Positions 53,185-62,005 of a DNA stretch of 64,000 nucleotides are shown here, in pieces. The stretch's first letter is position 1. Each line of letters opens with the position of its first letter. Source of the stretch: JANSWY01 sp965228955 (lineage in GTDB: Bacteria > Bacteroidota > Bacteroidia > Cytophagales > Cyclobacteriaceae); assembly GCA_965228955.1 (NCBI GenBank), contig OZ245848.1:2294001-2358000 (forward strand), given 5' to 3'. The notes under the pieces were generated by a model. The model did no database searches, was not told the DNA's origin, and saw nothing but the letters and a program-made list of their open reading frames with translations. Both the position numbers and the translations under genes were made by a program.

Positions 53185-53807
53185 AAGACAGTAAAGAAAT
53201 GGCTAACAGTACCAAAAAGTACAAACACGTGAAATATAGCGTGGTTGTACTTTATTTTTTTGGAAGCATAGAACAATGCCCCGATGGAATAGAATACCCC
53301 ACCAGTCAATAACAAAATCAGTGCTGCCGTATCTAGGTTCTCAAGTAAGGGCTTACCAGCTATAACTGCAATCCAACCTAATACTACATATCCAATTGTT
53401 GACAGCAAATCATACTTTCCCGTAAAGAAAAGTTTTAATACAATTCCAGCAATCGCCAGACCCCATGTAATCCCAAAAAGTGTCCATCCCATAAGTCCAT
53501 TTAAGGTGACCAGGCAAAAGGGAGTGTATGTGCCAGCTATTAAAACAAAGATTGCTGCATGATCAAAGATGTTTAGTTTCCTTCTAATCTTTTTGTTCTT
53601 GGCCATATGGTACAAGCTTGACGCTAAATAAAGGATGACCATGCTTGAACCAAATATCGAAAAGCTTACAATATGCCAGGCATTTCCATAAATACTTGAA
53701 TATACGATCAAAAGAACAAGGCCTGCAATGCTCAGTAATAATCCCAATAGGTGTGTGAGAACATTCCACAGCTCTTCTTTCCTTGAATAATATGTAATAG
53801 GTTTCAT
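53169..53807 (-). CDS. Hemolysin III family (PAQR-type) membrane protein
   Basis: 212 residues with seven hydrophobic segments, the length and topology of HlyIII/PAQR proteins. Family landmarks: the N-terminal RKEELWNVLTHLLGLLLSI, LASSLYHMAKNKKIRRKLNIFDHAAIFVLIAGTYTPF near 61-97, and NHAIFHVFVLFGTVSHFF at the end, with the His residues of the metal site. The name is historical; the cellular role is membrane-related and a true haemolytic role should not be assumed. A perfect 10-bp inverted repeat lies 12 bp upstream of the start. The Usp gene upstream ends 78 bp before. Confidence 0.93.
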   Translation of the reverse strand: MKPITYYSRKEELWNVLTHLLGLLLSIAGLVLLIVYSSIYGNAWHIVSFSIFGSSMVILYLASSLYHMAKNKKIRRKLNIFDHAAIFVLIAGTYTPFCLVTLNGLMGWTLFGITWGLAIAGIVLKLFFTGKYDLLSTIGYVVLGWIAVIAGKPLLENLDTAALILLLTGGVFYSIGALFYASKKIKYNHAIFHVFVLFGTVSHFFTVFYFLL

Positions 53808-53819
53808 GCGTAGGCATTC

Positions 53820-53848
53820 TTCGTTAACAACTTCTATGTGTTAACGAA
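53820..53848 (-). repeat. 10-bp perfect inverted repeat upstream of hemolysin III gene
   Basis: TTCGTTAACA (53820-53829) and TGTTAACGAA (53839-53848) are perfect inverted copies around a 9-base loop. They lie 12 bp before the ATG at 53807 and 37 bp after the stop of the upstream Usp gene. No T-run follows on the minus strand, so a terminator is unlikely. It may be an operator or an mRNA 5' hairpin. Confidence 0.5.
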
Positions 53849-53884
53849 ATTACACCACCAATATGTTCATAAAAGTGATGAAAA

Positions 53885-54673
53885 TTATCTGAGAACTAAA
53901 AGGGGCAACTTCACATCGTGCGACATGTTTTTTGTAACACTCGGATTGTAAAGTTCATCCATGGATTTATGTTTTCGTGGGATGACAGTCAGAATATCTG
54001 GCTTTTCCTGCTCCAGGAATAATCTGATCCCTTCAATGGTCTCATGATTTACTACAGGATGATACTCATGTTTTGACTTCTCAATGAAATTTTTGCTGAC
54101 GTTTGCTTCCAACTCATTTTTAAGAGTATCCATATCACCTTCCGGATAAACATGGAAGACCTTTAATGTTGCATCATAGGCCTTTAACAGGTTCTTAAGC
54201 ACCTGTAAAGCCTCTCTTGGAACATCCATTTTATTGAAATCTGAACCAAAGGCAATGACTGAAGGACCACCTGTAATTTCAAGGTTTTCAGGGATTATCA
54301 ATACGGAGCAATTAGCATGACTTGCAACCTCCATAGCGTTAGATAACATAGCACCTTCAGCTCCAGGGTCTTTTTCTCTGCTACCCATGATTACTAAATC
54401 AATGTTATTGATATCTACGAAAGAGTTGATCACATGTCTGATAGAACCCTTATGAATATATTTGTCAGAGTTCTCATGAATCTCTTTTACTTCTGCAAAT
54501 TCCATGTCAAGCTGGGATGTAGCATCTTCAATCGTAAAGTCAGTCTTATTGTGATGGGCATGCACAAGAAACAGCTTGGCATCACTGAAAGGGGGTACTT
54601 TAAGTAACTCCTTCGTGTACTGAAATGCATTTTTACTTGATTCATCAAAATTTGTCGATAGTAATATCTTCAT
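53885..54673 (-). CDS. UspA-family universal stress protein
   Basis: 262 residues. The N-terminal domain (1-140) has Usp features: KILLSTNFDESSKNAFQYTKEL, LFLVHAHH, DLVIMGSREKDPGAEGAMLSNAMEVASHANCSVLIIPE. The ATP loop is not canonical. The C-terminal half (145-262) looks like a second, more diverged Usp domain (VIAFGSDFNKMDVPREALQVL, ending KLPLLVLR). Cytoplasmic. It lies upstream of the hemolysin III gene on the same strand. The 274-bp gap before its start is divergent from the acylase gene and holds a 13-bp inverted repeat near the acylase start. Confidence 0.88.
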   Translation of the reverse strand: MKILLSTNFDESSKNAFQYTKELLKVPPFSDAKLFLVHAHHNKTDFTIEDATSQLDMEFAEVKEIHENSDKYIHKGSIRHVINSFVDINNIDLVIMGSREKDPGAEGAMLSNAMEVASHANCSVLIIPENLEITGGPSVIAFGSDFNKMDVPREALQVLKNLLKAYDATLKVFHVYPEGDMDTLKNELEANVSKNFIEKSKHEYHPVVNHETIEGIRLFLEQEKPDILTVIPRKHKSMDELYNPSVTKNMSHDVKLPLLVLR

Positions 54674-54886
54674 GGATCCGGGTTAATATGTCTTACACTC
54701 CAAAATTTAATAAAATCTTGGTTCTTATCCTGATAAATGTTTCCTAAAGAAATGATTTTATTGTTTCTATGAAAAAGTGATGCGATTATTTAATTGGTAA
54801 TAGGCATGCGTATTTCGGTATATACGTAACCTTAAAATCTATATCAAGGTGTACTCGGTTGACTTACTCCTTGCAACAACAGTCTG

Positions 54887-54945
54887 ATTCAAACTAAACA
54901 GGTATTTAACAGTTGTACTTTTACATATTTAAGTTTAGTTTGAAT
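54887..54945 (+). promoter_or_regulatory. 13-bp perfect inverted repeat abutting acylase start codon
   Basis: ATTCAAACTAAAC (54887-54899) and GTTTAGTTTGAAT (54933-54945) are perfect inverted copies separated by 33 bases. The right arm ends 2 bp before the ATG at 54948. In mRNA this hairpin would place the ribosome entry region in the stem; as DNA it could be a dimeric operator. No T-run follows it. Confidence 0.6.
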
Positions 54946-54947
54946 TC

Positions 54948-57014
54948 ATGATAAAAAAACTTCACGTTTGCTTAGGTCTTCTATTAATAGCATTTCAAGC
55001 TACAAGCCAGATTAACCCGGATAATATTGAGATTATAAGAGATAAGTGGGGTGTTCCGCATATATATGCACCTTCAGATGCTGAGGTTGCATATGGCTTG
55101 GCTTGGGCACATTCTGAAGATGATTTCGAAACGATACAATTGCCTTTATTATCAGGGAAACAAATGTTAGGTCTACATTTAGGAAAGGATGGGGCAGGAG
55201 TTGATTATGTCGTCCATTTGCTAAGACTAGACCAATTGGCTCGATCGTATTATGAATCTATGTCTCCGGAATTTCGAGAGATTGTGAAGGCTTACACCGC
55301 TGGTATTAATGCATTTGCAGAACACAATCCGAAAAGAATATTACTAAAGAAAGCATTTCCTATAAACGAAATTGATGTTCTTAAGGCATATGGGATATCA
55401 TTGGCAGTTATTTCAGGAGCCGATCAAACGATAAAGCACCTTGTTACTGGGGATCTAGAAAAGCTGGATAAAACAGTGAATCGAAACGGGTCAAATGCTA
55501 TTGCACTTTCCAGTGAAAGAACATCTGATGACTTAACATACCTTGCAATTAACTCACATCAGCCCCTTGAAGGACCCTCTGCATGGTATGAGGCGCATTT
55601 AGTTAGTGAGCAAGGATGGAACATGATGGGAGGACTTTTCCCAGGAGGACCAGTGATATTTCATGGGACCAATGAAAATTTAGGTTGGGCACACACGGTA
55701 AATTATCCAGATAAAATAGATGTTTATAAACTTGAATTAAACCCTTCTAACCCAAATCAATATAAACTGGATGATGAATGGGTAGACCTGGAAGCTACAG
55801 ATGTGAAATTAAAGGTTAAGCTACCTCTTGGGTTAAAATTGAGTGTTAAAAAGGAAATTCTCTGGTCTAAGTTTGGCCCTACCATCAAGAATGACAAAGG
55901 AACATATTCATTTCATATGTCGACCTTAGAAGATATTGGTGCAATTGAACAGTGGTATAGAATGAATAAGTCTCAAAACTTTGATGAATTCAAAACAGCA
56001 TTGACAGATATTTCAATTCCAGGATTCAATATAGTATATGCAGATAAAGAAAGTAATATCTACCATATTGGTTATGGCAAAATTCCATTGAGAGCAAAAG
56101 GTTATGAATGGCAAAAAATTGTGCCTGGGAATACTAAGGAAGTACTCCCTAATGGCTATCACAGTTTTGCAGACTTGCCCGCTAATGAAAACCCAAAATC
56201 AGGTTTCATTTTTAACATGAATAACTCAGCTTTTTCCAGTAGTACAAATGGAAGCAATCCTTTAATCGATAAGTATGATCCTACAATGGGTTATTTGCAA
56301 TGGGAGAATAATAGAAGTACACGAATCCTTGACCTGATAGGCCAATATGATAATGTTTCATATGATGACTTTAAAATAATGAAATATGACATTACACTTC
56401 CAGACTCCTTAGTCTATCCAATTGATATAAATGGGTTGTGGTCCTTAAGTAGTGACAAGTTTTCGGATAAGGCTGCAGAAGTCAAAGCTATTATCGAGTC
56501 TTGGGATAAAGTAGCTGGGGCCAAAAGTGTAGGGCCAGCTCAAGCAACGATCGTATACTATTTTCTTCAGAAAGAACTGGAAATTCCTTACCGAAGCTAT
56601 TACAGACCTAATATTCAGCAATTGGAAATAGCGCTTTCAAAGACTCATGATTATTTCATGAAGCATTTTAAAAGACTAAATGTACAAATGGGGGAATTTC
56701 AATTGTTAGTCAGGGGAGATAAAGAATTTCCGATGCAGGCAGTAGACGATGTAATTGCATCTATAAGATCTGCACCTTATAAGAAAGGAAGATACCGGGC
56801 CATCCAGGGCGAATCCTATATTATGATGGTCAGATACCCTGCGAATGGGTTACCTATAATTGAAACTGTAAATGTGTATGGTGCTTCTAATGTCCAAGGT
56901 TCTGCTCATTTTGATGATCAAATGCCATTATTTCTTAATCAGGAATTAAAAAGTATGACACTTGATATTGAGAAAGTGAGGGAGGAAGCTGAAAGTATTT
57001 ATAATCCCAAATAA
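54948..57014 (+). CDS. Exported penicillin/acyl-homoserine-lactone acylase-type Ntn hydrolase
   Basis: 688 residues. A signal peptide (1-20) is followed by the family N-terminus IEIIRDKWGVPHIYAPSDAEVAYGLAWAHSEDDF. The autoprocessing site is Gly181-Ser182 in NRNGSNAIALSS, which would make Ser182 the new N-terminal nucleophile of the beta chain. SHQPLEGPSAWYEAHL and GLFPGGPVIFHGTNENLGWAHT follow as in the family. Typical enzymes cleave amide bonds of acylated amines in the periplasm; whether the substrate is an acyl-homoserine lactone, a lipopeptide or another amide is unknown. The start codon sits beside the 13-bp inverted repeat. Confidence 0.93.
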   Translation: MIKKLHVCLGLLLIAFQATSQINPDNIEIIRDKWGVPHIYAPSDAEVAYGLAWAHSEDDFETIQLPLLSGKQMLGLHLGKDGAGVDYVVHLLRLDQLARSYYESMSPEFREIVKAYTAGINAFAEHNPKRILLKKAFPINEIDVLKAYGISLAVISGADQTIKHLVTGDLEKLDKTVNRNGSNAIALSSERTSDDLTYLAINSHQPLEGPSAWYEAHLVSEQGWNMMGGLFPGGPVIFHGTNENLGWAHTVNYPDKIDVYKLELNPSNPNQYKLDDEWVDLEATDVKLKVKLPLGLKLSVKKEILWSKFGPTIKNDKGTYSFHMSTLEDIGAIEQWYRMNKSQNFDEFKTALTDISIPGFNIVYADKESNIYHIGYGKIPLRAKGYEWQKIVPGNTKEVLPNGYHSFADLPANENPKSGFIFNMNNSAFSSSTNGSNPLIDKYDPTMGYLQWENNRSTRILDLIGQYDNVSYDDFKIMKYDITLPDSLVYPIDINGLWSLSSDKFSDKAAEVKAIIESWDKVAGAKSVGPAQATIVYYFLQKELEIPYRSYYRPNIQQLEIALSKTHDYFMKHFKRLNVQMGEFQLLVRGDKEFPMQAVDDVIASIRSAPYKKGRYRAIQGESYIMMVRYPANGLPIIETVNVYGASNVQGSAHFDDQMPLFLNQELKSMTLDIEKVREEAESIYNPK

Positions 57015-57133
57015 TGAAAATTTGAATATCAATAAGACTTTGTTAAGAACGCTTTGTTTAGTCATTGAAAGATTCATATGAAAATGATTTGGCTTGAGGG
57101 TAAAAAATATCTTCAATATATTATATTACGCTA

Positions 57134-59065
57134 ATGGGGAATTCACACATCTCTTCATATAAGGCGTTGTTATGCATTTGTGCCTTGCTAATCAGCAAGT
57201 TAGTTCTTGCTCAATCAGCTGAGAGGTACAAAATTGAAGTTGCGTATGTATATTCCTTTGCCAAAAACATAGATTGGCCAAAATCTGACAATAAGTTCAA
57301 GATTCTGCTTATGTCTGAAGACAGGTCATTGATTAACGAATTCAATCTCCTGGGAGAAACCAGATCACTTAGAAATCAACCGATACAAGTCACCTCGACA
57401 TCATCCTCCGTAGTACCAGATGGATTTGACCTTGTTTACATCTCACAACCATACAACCAGGCTACAAGGTCAGTATTTGATCAGTTACGGGGTTCTAACA
57501 CACTAATAGTAACAGACGGATATGATGATGAAAGATTCATTATGATCAATTTTATTGAGGAAGCAGATCAGACCTTGGGCTTTCAAATCAATCAGGCAAA
57601 TATTATAAATCAAGGGCTGGAAGTTTTACCAGATATGGTTTTATTAGGTGGTACAAAGGTGGATGTTGCAAAGCTCTACAAAGGTGCTCAGGATTCTGTT
57701 AGAGTAATGGAATCCAGATTGTCGGGACTAGAATCCAGATACGATTCTATTCTCTCAAGTATCTCAGAAAGTAATAAGATCATTACTGAACAAAGAGAAA
57801 TGATCGCTGTGCAAACCAGTCAAATTGAAGGCAAGCAAGATGTGATTGAAAAACAGAGTTCTTCATTGGATTCTCTTCAATCTGCTGTTGCAGGATCTGC
57901 AGGAGAATTGGATAGCATTGTTCTTGTGCTTAACAATAAGGAGTCTCAGTTAAATGAGCTACAAGATGGTATTTTAAGGCAATCCGCTCAAATGGAAGCT
58001 GGAAATAAGATGTTGGAGGAGCAAAAAAAGAAGTTGGCGGAACAAGAAGAAGCAATTAGGTCAGGTGCATCTGAATTGGAACAAATGACCTCTGTTGTAG
58101 ATGCACAAAAGAACACAGTATATATACTCATATTGTCAGTTGTTGGGGTGCTTATTTTCTCATTTTTGATTTACCGTGCTTACAAAGCCAGAAGAAGGGA
58201 TGCTAAAAAGTTACAGGAACAGAAAGACGAGTTAAGCGAAATCCTTGCTGAACTAAAAGAGGCTCAAACTCAACTTGTACAATCCGAGAAAATGGCTTCA
58301 CTAGGGGTGTTGACAGCTGGAATTGCTCATGAGATTAACAATGCTATCAATTTTGTCTATTCAGGGATACATGTACTTGAAACAAGAATTCAGGATATTA
58401 AACCAGTAATTGATAAAGTCAAGCATTTGAGTATGGAGCAGAGTGATGTAGACAAAGTGCTTCAAGAAATAATTGAAGAGAAGGAGAATGCTGACTACAA
58501 TCAAGCACATGAGGTAATTGATCAAATGGTTAAAAGTATTCAAATTGGAGCTAAGCGGACTACTGATATTGTAGCAGGGTTAAGGTCGTTCTCGAGAATG
58601 GAAGAAGAAGAAAAGGCACTTATAGATATACATCAGGATCTTGAAGTAGCTTTATTATTACTTCAGAATAAGTATAAGAATACAGTAACCATTGAGAAAA
58701 AATTTGATGAATCACTTCCAAAGATTAATGCCTATCAGGGACAGTTAGGACAAGCGTTCTTAAATATAATAAGTAACGCCATTGATGCTGTTGAAAGTGT
58801 AGATCGCCCAGGCGAAATCTCTATAGAAACGTCACTGGAGAATGATCAGGTTAAGATTTTAATTCGTGATAACGGATCAGGAATTTCTCAAGATAAGATT
58901 GATAAAATCTTCGATCCCTTCTTTACAACCAAGAAAGTTGGGTCTGGAACAGGTCTCGGTTTATCAATAACTTATGGTATTATCGAGAAGCACGGAGGTA
59001 GTTTAAATGTATCTTCAGAGAAAAATTCTTGGTCAGTATTTACTATTCTCCTACCTTTAAAGTAG
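57134..59065 (+). CDS. YfiR-domain (DUF4154) - coiled coil - TM - histidine kinase
   Basis: 643 residues. The signal peptide (1-26) precedes a YfiR/DUF4154-like periplasmic domain (about 27-180; VAYVYSFAKNIDWPK, DLVYISQPYN, LIVTDGYDDERFIMINFIEE). A long coiled coil (185-325), a membrane helix (330-347) and a second coiled coil (355-388) lead to a HisKA-type box with His399 (GVLTAGIAHEINNAINFV) and an ATPase domain (AFLNIISNAIDAVE, IRDNGSGISQDKIDKIFDPFFTTK, GTGLGLSITYGI). YfiR-like domains usually repress diguanylate cyclases in other bacteria; here one is fused to a kinase. A response regulator gene follows 14 bp later and a TonB receptor is convergent. Confidence 0.92.
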   Translation: MGNSHISSYKALLCICALLISKLVLAQSAERYKIEVAYVYSFAKNIDWPKSDNKFKILLMSEDRSLINEFNLLGETRSLRNQPIQVTSTSSSVVPDGFDLVYISQPYNQATRSVFDQLRGSNTLIVTDGYDDERFIMINFIEEADQTLGFQINQANIINQGLEVLPDMVLLGGTKVDVAKLYKGAQDSVRVMESRLSGLESRYDSILSSISESNKIITEQREMIAVQTSQIEGKQDVIEKQSSSLDSLQSAVAGSAGELDSIVLVLNNKESQLNELQDGILRQSAQMEAGNKMLEEQKKKLAEQEEAIRSGASELEQMTSVVDAQKNTVYILILSVVGVLIFSFLIYRAYKARRRDAKKLQEQKDELSEILAELKEAQTQLVQSEKMASLGVLTAGIAHEINNAINFVYSGIHVLETRIQDIKPVIDKVKHLSMEQSDVDKVLQEIIEEKENADYNQAHEVIDQMVKSIQIGAKRTTDIVAGLRSFSRMEEEEKALIDIHQDLEVALLLLQNKYKNTVTIEKKFDESLPKINAYQGQLGQAFLNIISNAIDAVESVDRPGEISIETSLENDQVKILIRDNGSGISQDKIDKIFDPFFTTKKVGSGTGLGLSITYGIIEKHGGSLNVSSEKNSWSVFTILLPLK

Positions 59066-59079
59066 GAAAGAAAGTATAT

Positions 59080-59460
59080 ATGACTTTAAACAACACCAGC
59101 AAACCGAAGCTAATCTACTTAGATGACGAAGAACTAAACCTGTTAATGTTCAGGGAAATGTTTCGTAAAGACTTTGATATTTATACAACTACATCTGCAA
59201 CAGAAGCACTTGCTTACATTCAGGAACATGGGGTAGATTTAGTTGTTACAGATCAATTAATGCCTGCAATGACAGGTGTTGAATTCTTAAAACTTCTTGT
59301 TGAATCCATTGAAGTACCACCAAAAAGGGTAATGGTTTCAGGCTATACGCAAGAGGGGGAAGTAACAATGGCATTGGAATCTAATCTTCTAGACACTTTT
59401 GTAAAGAAGCCCTGGACGTATGATGGGCTCAAGAATATTCTACTAGAGACTATAAACTAA
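59080..59460 (+). CDS. Single-domain response regulator (receiver only)
   Basis: 126 residues from the ATG at 59080; the longer frame from 59029 overlaps the kinase gene and is not favoured. It is a receiver domain only: acidic pocket YLDDEELN, phospho-acceptor Asp58 (LVVTDQLMPAMTG), Ser/Thr at VMVSGYTQ and Lys near 109-110 (FVKKPW). No output domain is present, so it probably acts on another protein or as a phosphate sink. It is the likely partner of the YfiR-kinase immediately upstream (14-bp gap). Its end overlaps the end of the convergent TonB receptor by 11 bp. Confidence 0.93.
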   Translation: MTLNNTSKPKLIYLDDEELNLLMFREMFRKDFDIYTTTSATEALAYIQEHGVDLVVTDQLMPAMTGVEFLKLLVESIEVPPKRVMVSGYTQEGEVTMALESNLLDTFVKKPWTYDGLKNILLETIN

Positions 59461-61786
59461 GGTGGGCCCCAAGTTGAATCCGGATTGGATTTTGAGGAGC
59501 TCCATTTGAAAATTCAACTTCCGCAGATCCACCGGAACCATCATTGGTTTCTGGAGCAGCTCCTATATTCACATTGCGATACTTTTGATTTAAGAGGTTT
59601 CTCCCTATCAGTGATAAACTGAATTTTTCAGTCACCTTAAAATAAATATTTGTACTAAGAAGTTGGTATCCTGATAGTTCCTGGTATTTAGAATCATTGT
59701 TTGTGTTTTCATCATTATTTGTGTCCTGAACACCATTTACATTAAATACTCTTTGTTTTCCGACTAGACTCAAACGCATATTTATTGATAGTACAGAGTT
59801 TCTGATTGTTCCTCCAAATCTAAAAATCGATGGTGCTACACCTGGTAGATTCCTTTCTATAGCAGGTCCTTCTTCATCAATATCAATGGAGCCATCAACC
59901 AAACTCTGAGTCATTTGAATATCTCCATTCCATTTGCCATATCCCTGCCATCTGTATTGTAACTGAATATTTCCTCCATATATGTCAGCCTCGCCAAGGT
60001 TATCATTTACCTGAATTACATCAATAGGTATCGTAAATCCTCCAATATTATATAATTGGTTGGGATAAAGTGATTCTATTAGATCCCTATTGGTAAATGT
60101 ATTTACCGGACTTATGAAATTGGTGACTTTTGAATAGTATGAAGTCATATTAAGGCTTAAAGATTCACTAATGAAGAAACTGCCACTCACTTCATAAGTG
60201 CTAATTCTTTGTGGGTCTAATTCTGGATTTGGAAGGTTGAAGAATGATGCAGTGTAATTAATCCCATCATTTGTAGTAGAAAACGAGCCATACCTTTCAA
60301 ATATATTTTGTGGAGAAGGAGCTAGATATGCTGTGCCAAATAGTGTTTTAATAGTCAGTTTATGACTAGGCTTGAATACCATGCCTAGTCTAGGGTTGAT
60401 GGTAGTGGCAAACCTATCATCTCTGTCTACTCTGGCTCCAGCAGTAATATCTATATGTTCTGAGTTCCAGGATAATTGTACTAGCCCTCCAATATTATTG
60501 TAGTTGGTTTCAACCAGTTCAGCAGCAATCCCTGATTGATTTAAGGGGGCTATACTATTAGCGACTATTGCATCTTCAATGTTTTTGTTTTCAACAGGTG
60601 ATTGAATATTGTTGCTTCTTGGTATGGAGAAAAATCTTTCAAATGTAACTCCAGTTGTGATTTCTAAATTATCAGTAGCGCTAACAGTAAAAAGCTGTTC
60701 TCCTTTAAGTTTCCAGCTTCTGGCATATAAATAAGCTGGTTCCATGAATGTGAATACATTTCTAAAGTTGGAGCGTTCATCTAAACTATATTTACTAAAT
60801 GTGACCTGACTGGAACTTACAATTTTCTCACCTTTATTTAGATATTTTCCTGTAAACATCTTGATATCGTGACCAAATAATTGGTCTTTGTTATACACAC
60901 TATTGTGGGGCGAATTTGCTGTAGTTGATGGGTTATGTGAGTGATTATTAAAGAATTGAAAATTGAAATCCCTATACTCTAAACCTAAAAAGGTACTCCA
61001 TGCTTCAAGAGGATAAGCTTTTTCGCTATCTACAGGAGTTGTTGGAGTAATTGGTCCAAATATCGTGTTGAAAGTGCCAGACTCTAGTGACTGGTCTATA
61101 CCCTCATATTCCTCGGGGTACTCATCTCCCAGAAACGGTTGCTCATCATAGAAAAACTGACCACTAGCCGTAACACTAATATCGTTTCCAATCTTTGTAG
61201 AGTAAAAGGCGTTCACTCCACCATTTAATGCTCCAATTAATCCACTTCCCCAAACGGATGCATCAACTGTATAACCCGATTCTGTTTTCTTAGTGATGAT
61301 GTTAATAATACCTGAAAAAGCATCGGCTCCATACAATGCAGATGCTGGACCGTAGAAGACCTCAACCTGCTCAGCCAAGTTTAGAGGGTAATTTTCAAAA
61401 ATTGGAATTATTTCATTCGTAGGAGAGGAGATACGAACACCATTTAATAAAATGATAAGTTTATCCATGTACCTAACTCCTCGGGATGTAATGTCATTTT
61501 GCCATCTGGGATCAACAGCTATATCTACTTTAAAATCAGGTAAATCTTCAAGTAGGTGGAGTAAACTGGTGTAACCTCTCTCTTTAATTTGATCTTTATT
61601 GACAACTACTAAAGTAGCCGGAGCTTCCAACGCATCTTCAACTTTTGTCCTTGTAGTAGAATACACAGATATCCTGCTTAACTCTTCTAATGAAAGTTCA
61701 TAGATATCGATGCTATCCTTTTGTTGAGCGTGGATAGATATGATGTTAAATAGGGCGAGTATTAGAACTCCGACTAGCGATCGCAT
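59450..61786 (-). CDS. TonB-dependent outer-membrane receptor, BtuB-like
   Basis: 778 residues. A signal peptide (1-20, IISIHAQ) precedes a TonB-box-like segment (LSLEELSRISVYSTTR near 29-44) and a plug domain (about 45-165; LLEDLPDFKVDIAVDPRW, GVRYMDKLIILLNG, FYGPASALYGADAFSGIINI). A large beta-barrel of alternating strands follows to a C-terminal strand ending ALGAHLSL-like QLGAHLSL. Ligand unknown; a SusD partner is absent, so it is not a classical glycan SusC. It is convergent with the YfiR-kinase/response-regulator pair, and YfiR-type domains are found next to TonB receptors in other groups, so a functional link is plausible. Confidence 0.93.
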   Translation of the reverse strand: MRSLVGVLILALFNIISIHAQQKDSIDIYELSLEELSRISVYSTTRTKVEDALEAPATLVVVNKDQIKERGYTSLLHLLEDLPDFKVDIAVDPRWQNDITSRGVRYMDKLIILLNGVRISSPTNEIIPIFENYPLNLAEQVEVFYGPASALYGADAFSGIINIITKKTESGYTVDASVWGSGLIGALNGGVNAFYSTKIGNDISVTASGQFFYDEQPFLGDEYPEEYEGIDQSLESGTFNTIFGPITPTTPVDSEKAYPLEAWSTFLGLEYRDFNFQFFNNHSHNPSTTANSPHNSVYNKDQLFGHDIKMFTGKYLNKGEKIVSSSQVTFSKYSLDERSNFRNVFTFMEPAYLYARSWKLKGEQLFTVSATDNLEITTGVTFERFFSIPRSNNIQSPVENKNIEDAIVANSIAPLNQSGIAAELVETNYNNIGGLVQLSWNSEHIDITAGARVDRDDRFATTINPRLGMVFKPSHKLTIKTLFGTAYLAPSPQNIFERYGSFSTTNDGINYTASFFNLPNPELDPQRISTYEVSGSFFISESLSLNMTSYYSKVTNFISPVNTFTNRDLIESLYPNQLYNIGGFTIPIDVIQVNDNLGEADIYGGNIQLQYRWQGYGKWNGDIQMTQSLVDGSIDIDEEGPAIERNLPGVAPSIFRFGGTIRNSVLSINMRLSLVGKQRVFNVNGVQDTNNDENTNNDSKYQELSGYQLLSTNIYFKVTEKFSLSLIGRNLLNQKYRNVNIGAAPETNDGSGGSAEVEFSNGAPQNPIRIQLGAHLSL

Positions 61787-61975
61787 TCTCCAATAAACTG
61801 TGACTACTATAAATTACCAATTATCTCTGAGACTTCCGCGAATATTTATTTTTTCCTTTAACTAAAAGGTGATAACATCTAAATATTGGTTATTTTCTAT
61901 CAATAAATGGATCAGAGGATTGTATTTCATTGCTAGCTGAAACATTTCACATGGTGTTCAACTCGGGTCCTGACA

Positions 61976-61983
61976 TACATTTG
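61976..61983 (+). promoter_or_regulatory. Bacteroidota -7 promoter element before GH9 gene
   Basis: TACATTTG matches TAnnTTTG, 22 bp before the ATG at 62006. A -33 TTG box was not found at the usual distance. The rest of the 219-bp divergent gap after the TonB receptor start shows nothing else that I can support. Confidence 0.45.
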
Positions 61984-62005
61984 TGACATCAGATATAACT
62001 TAATT

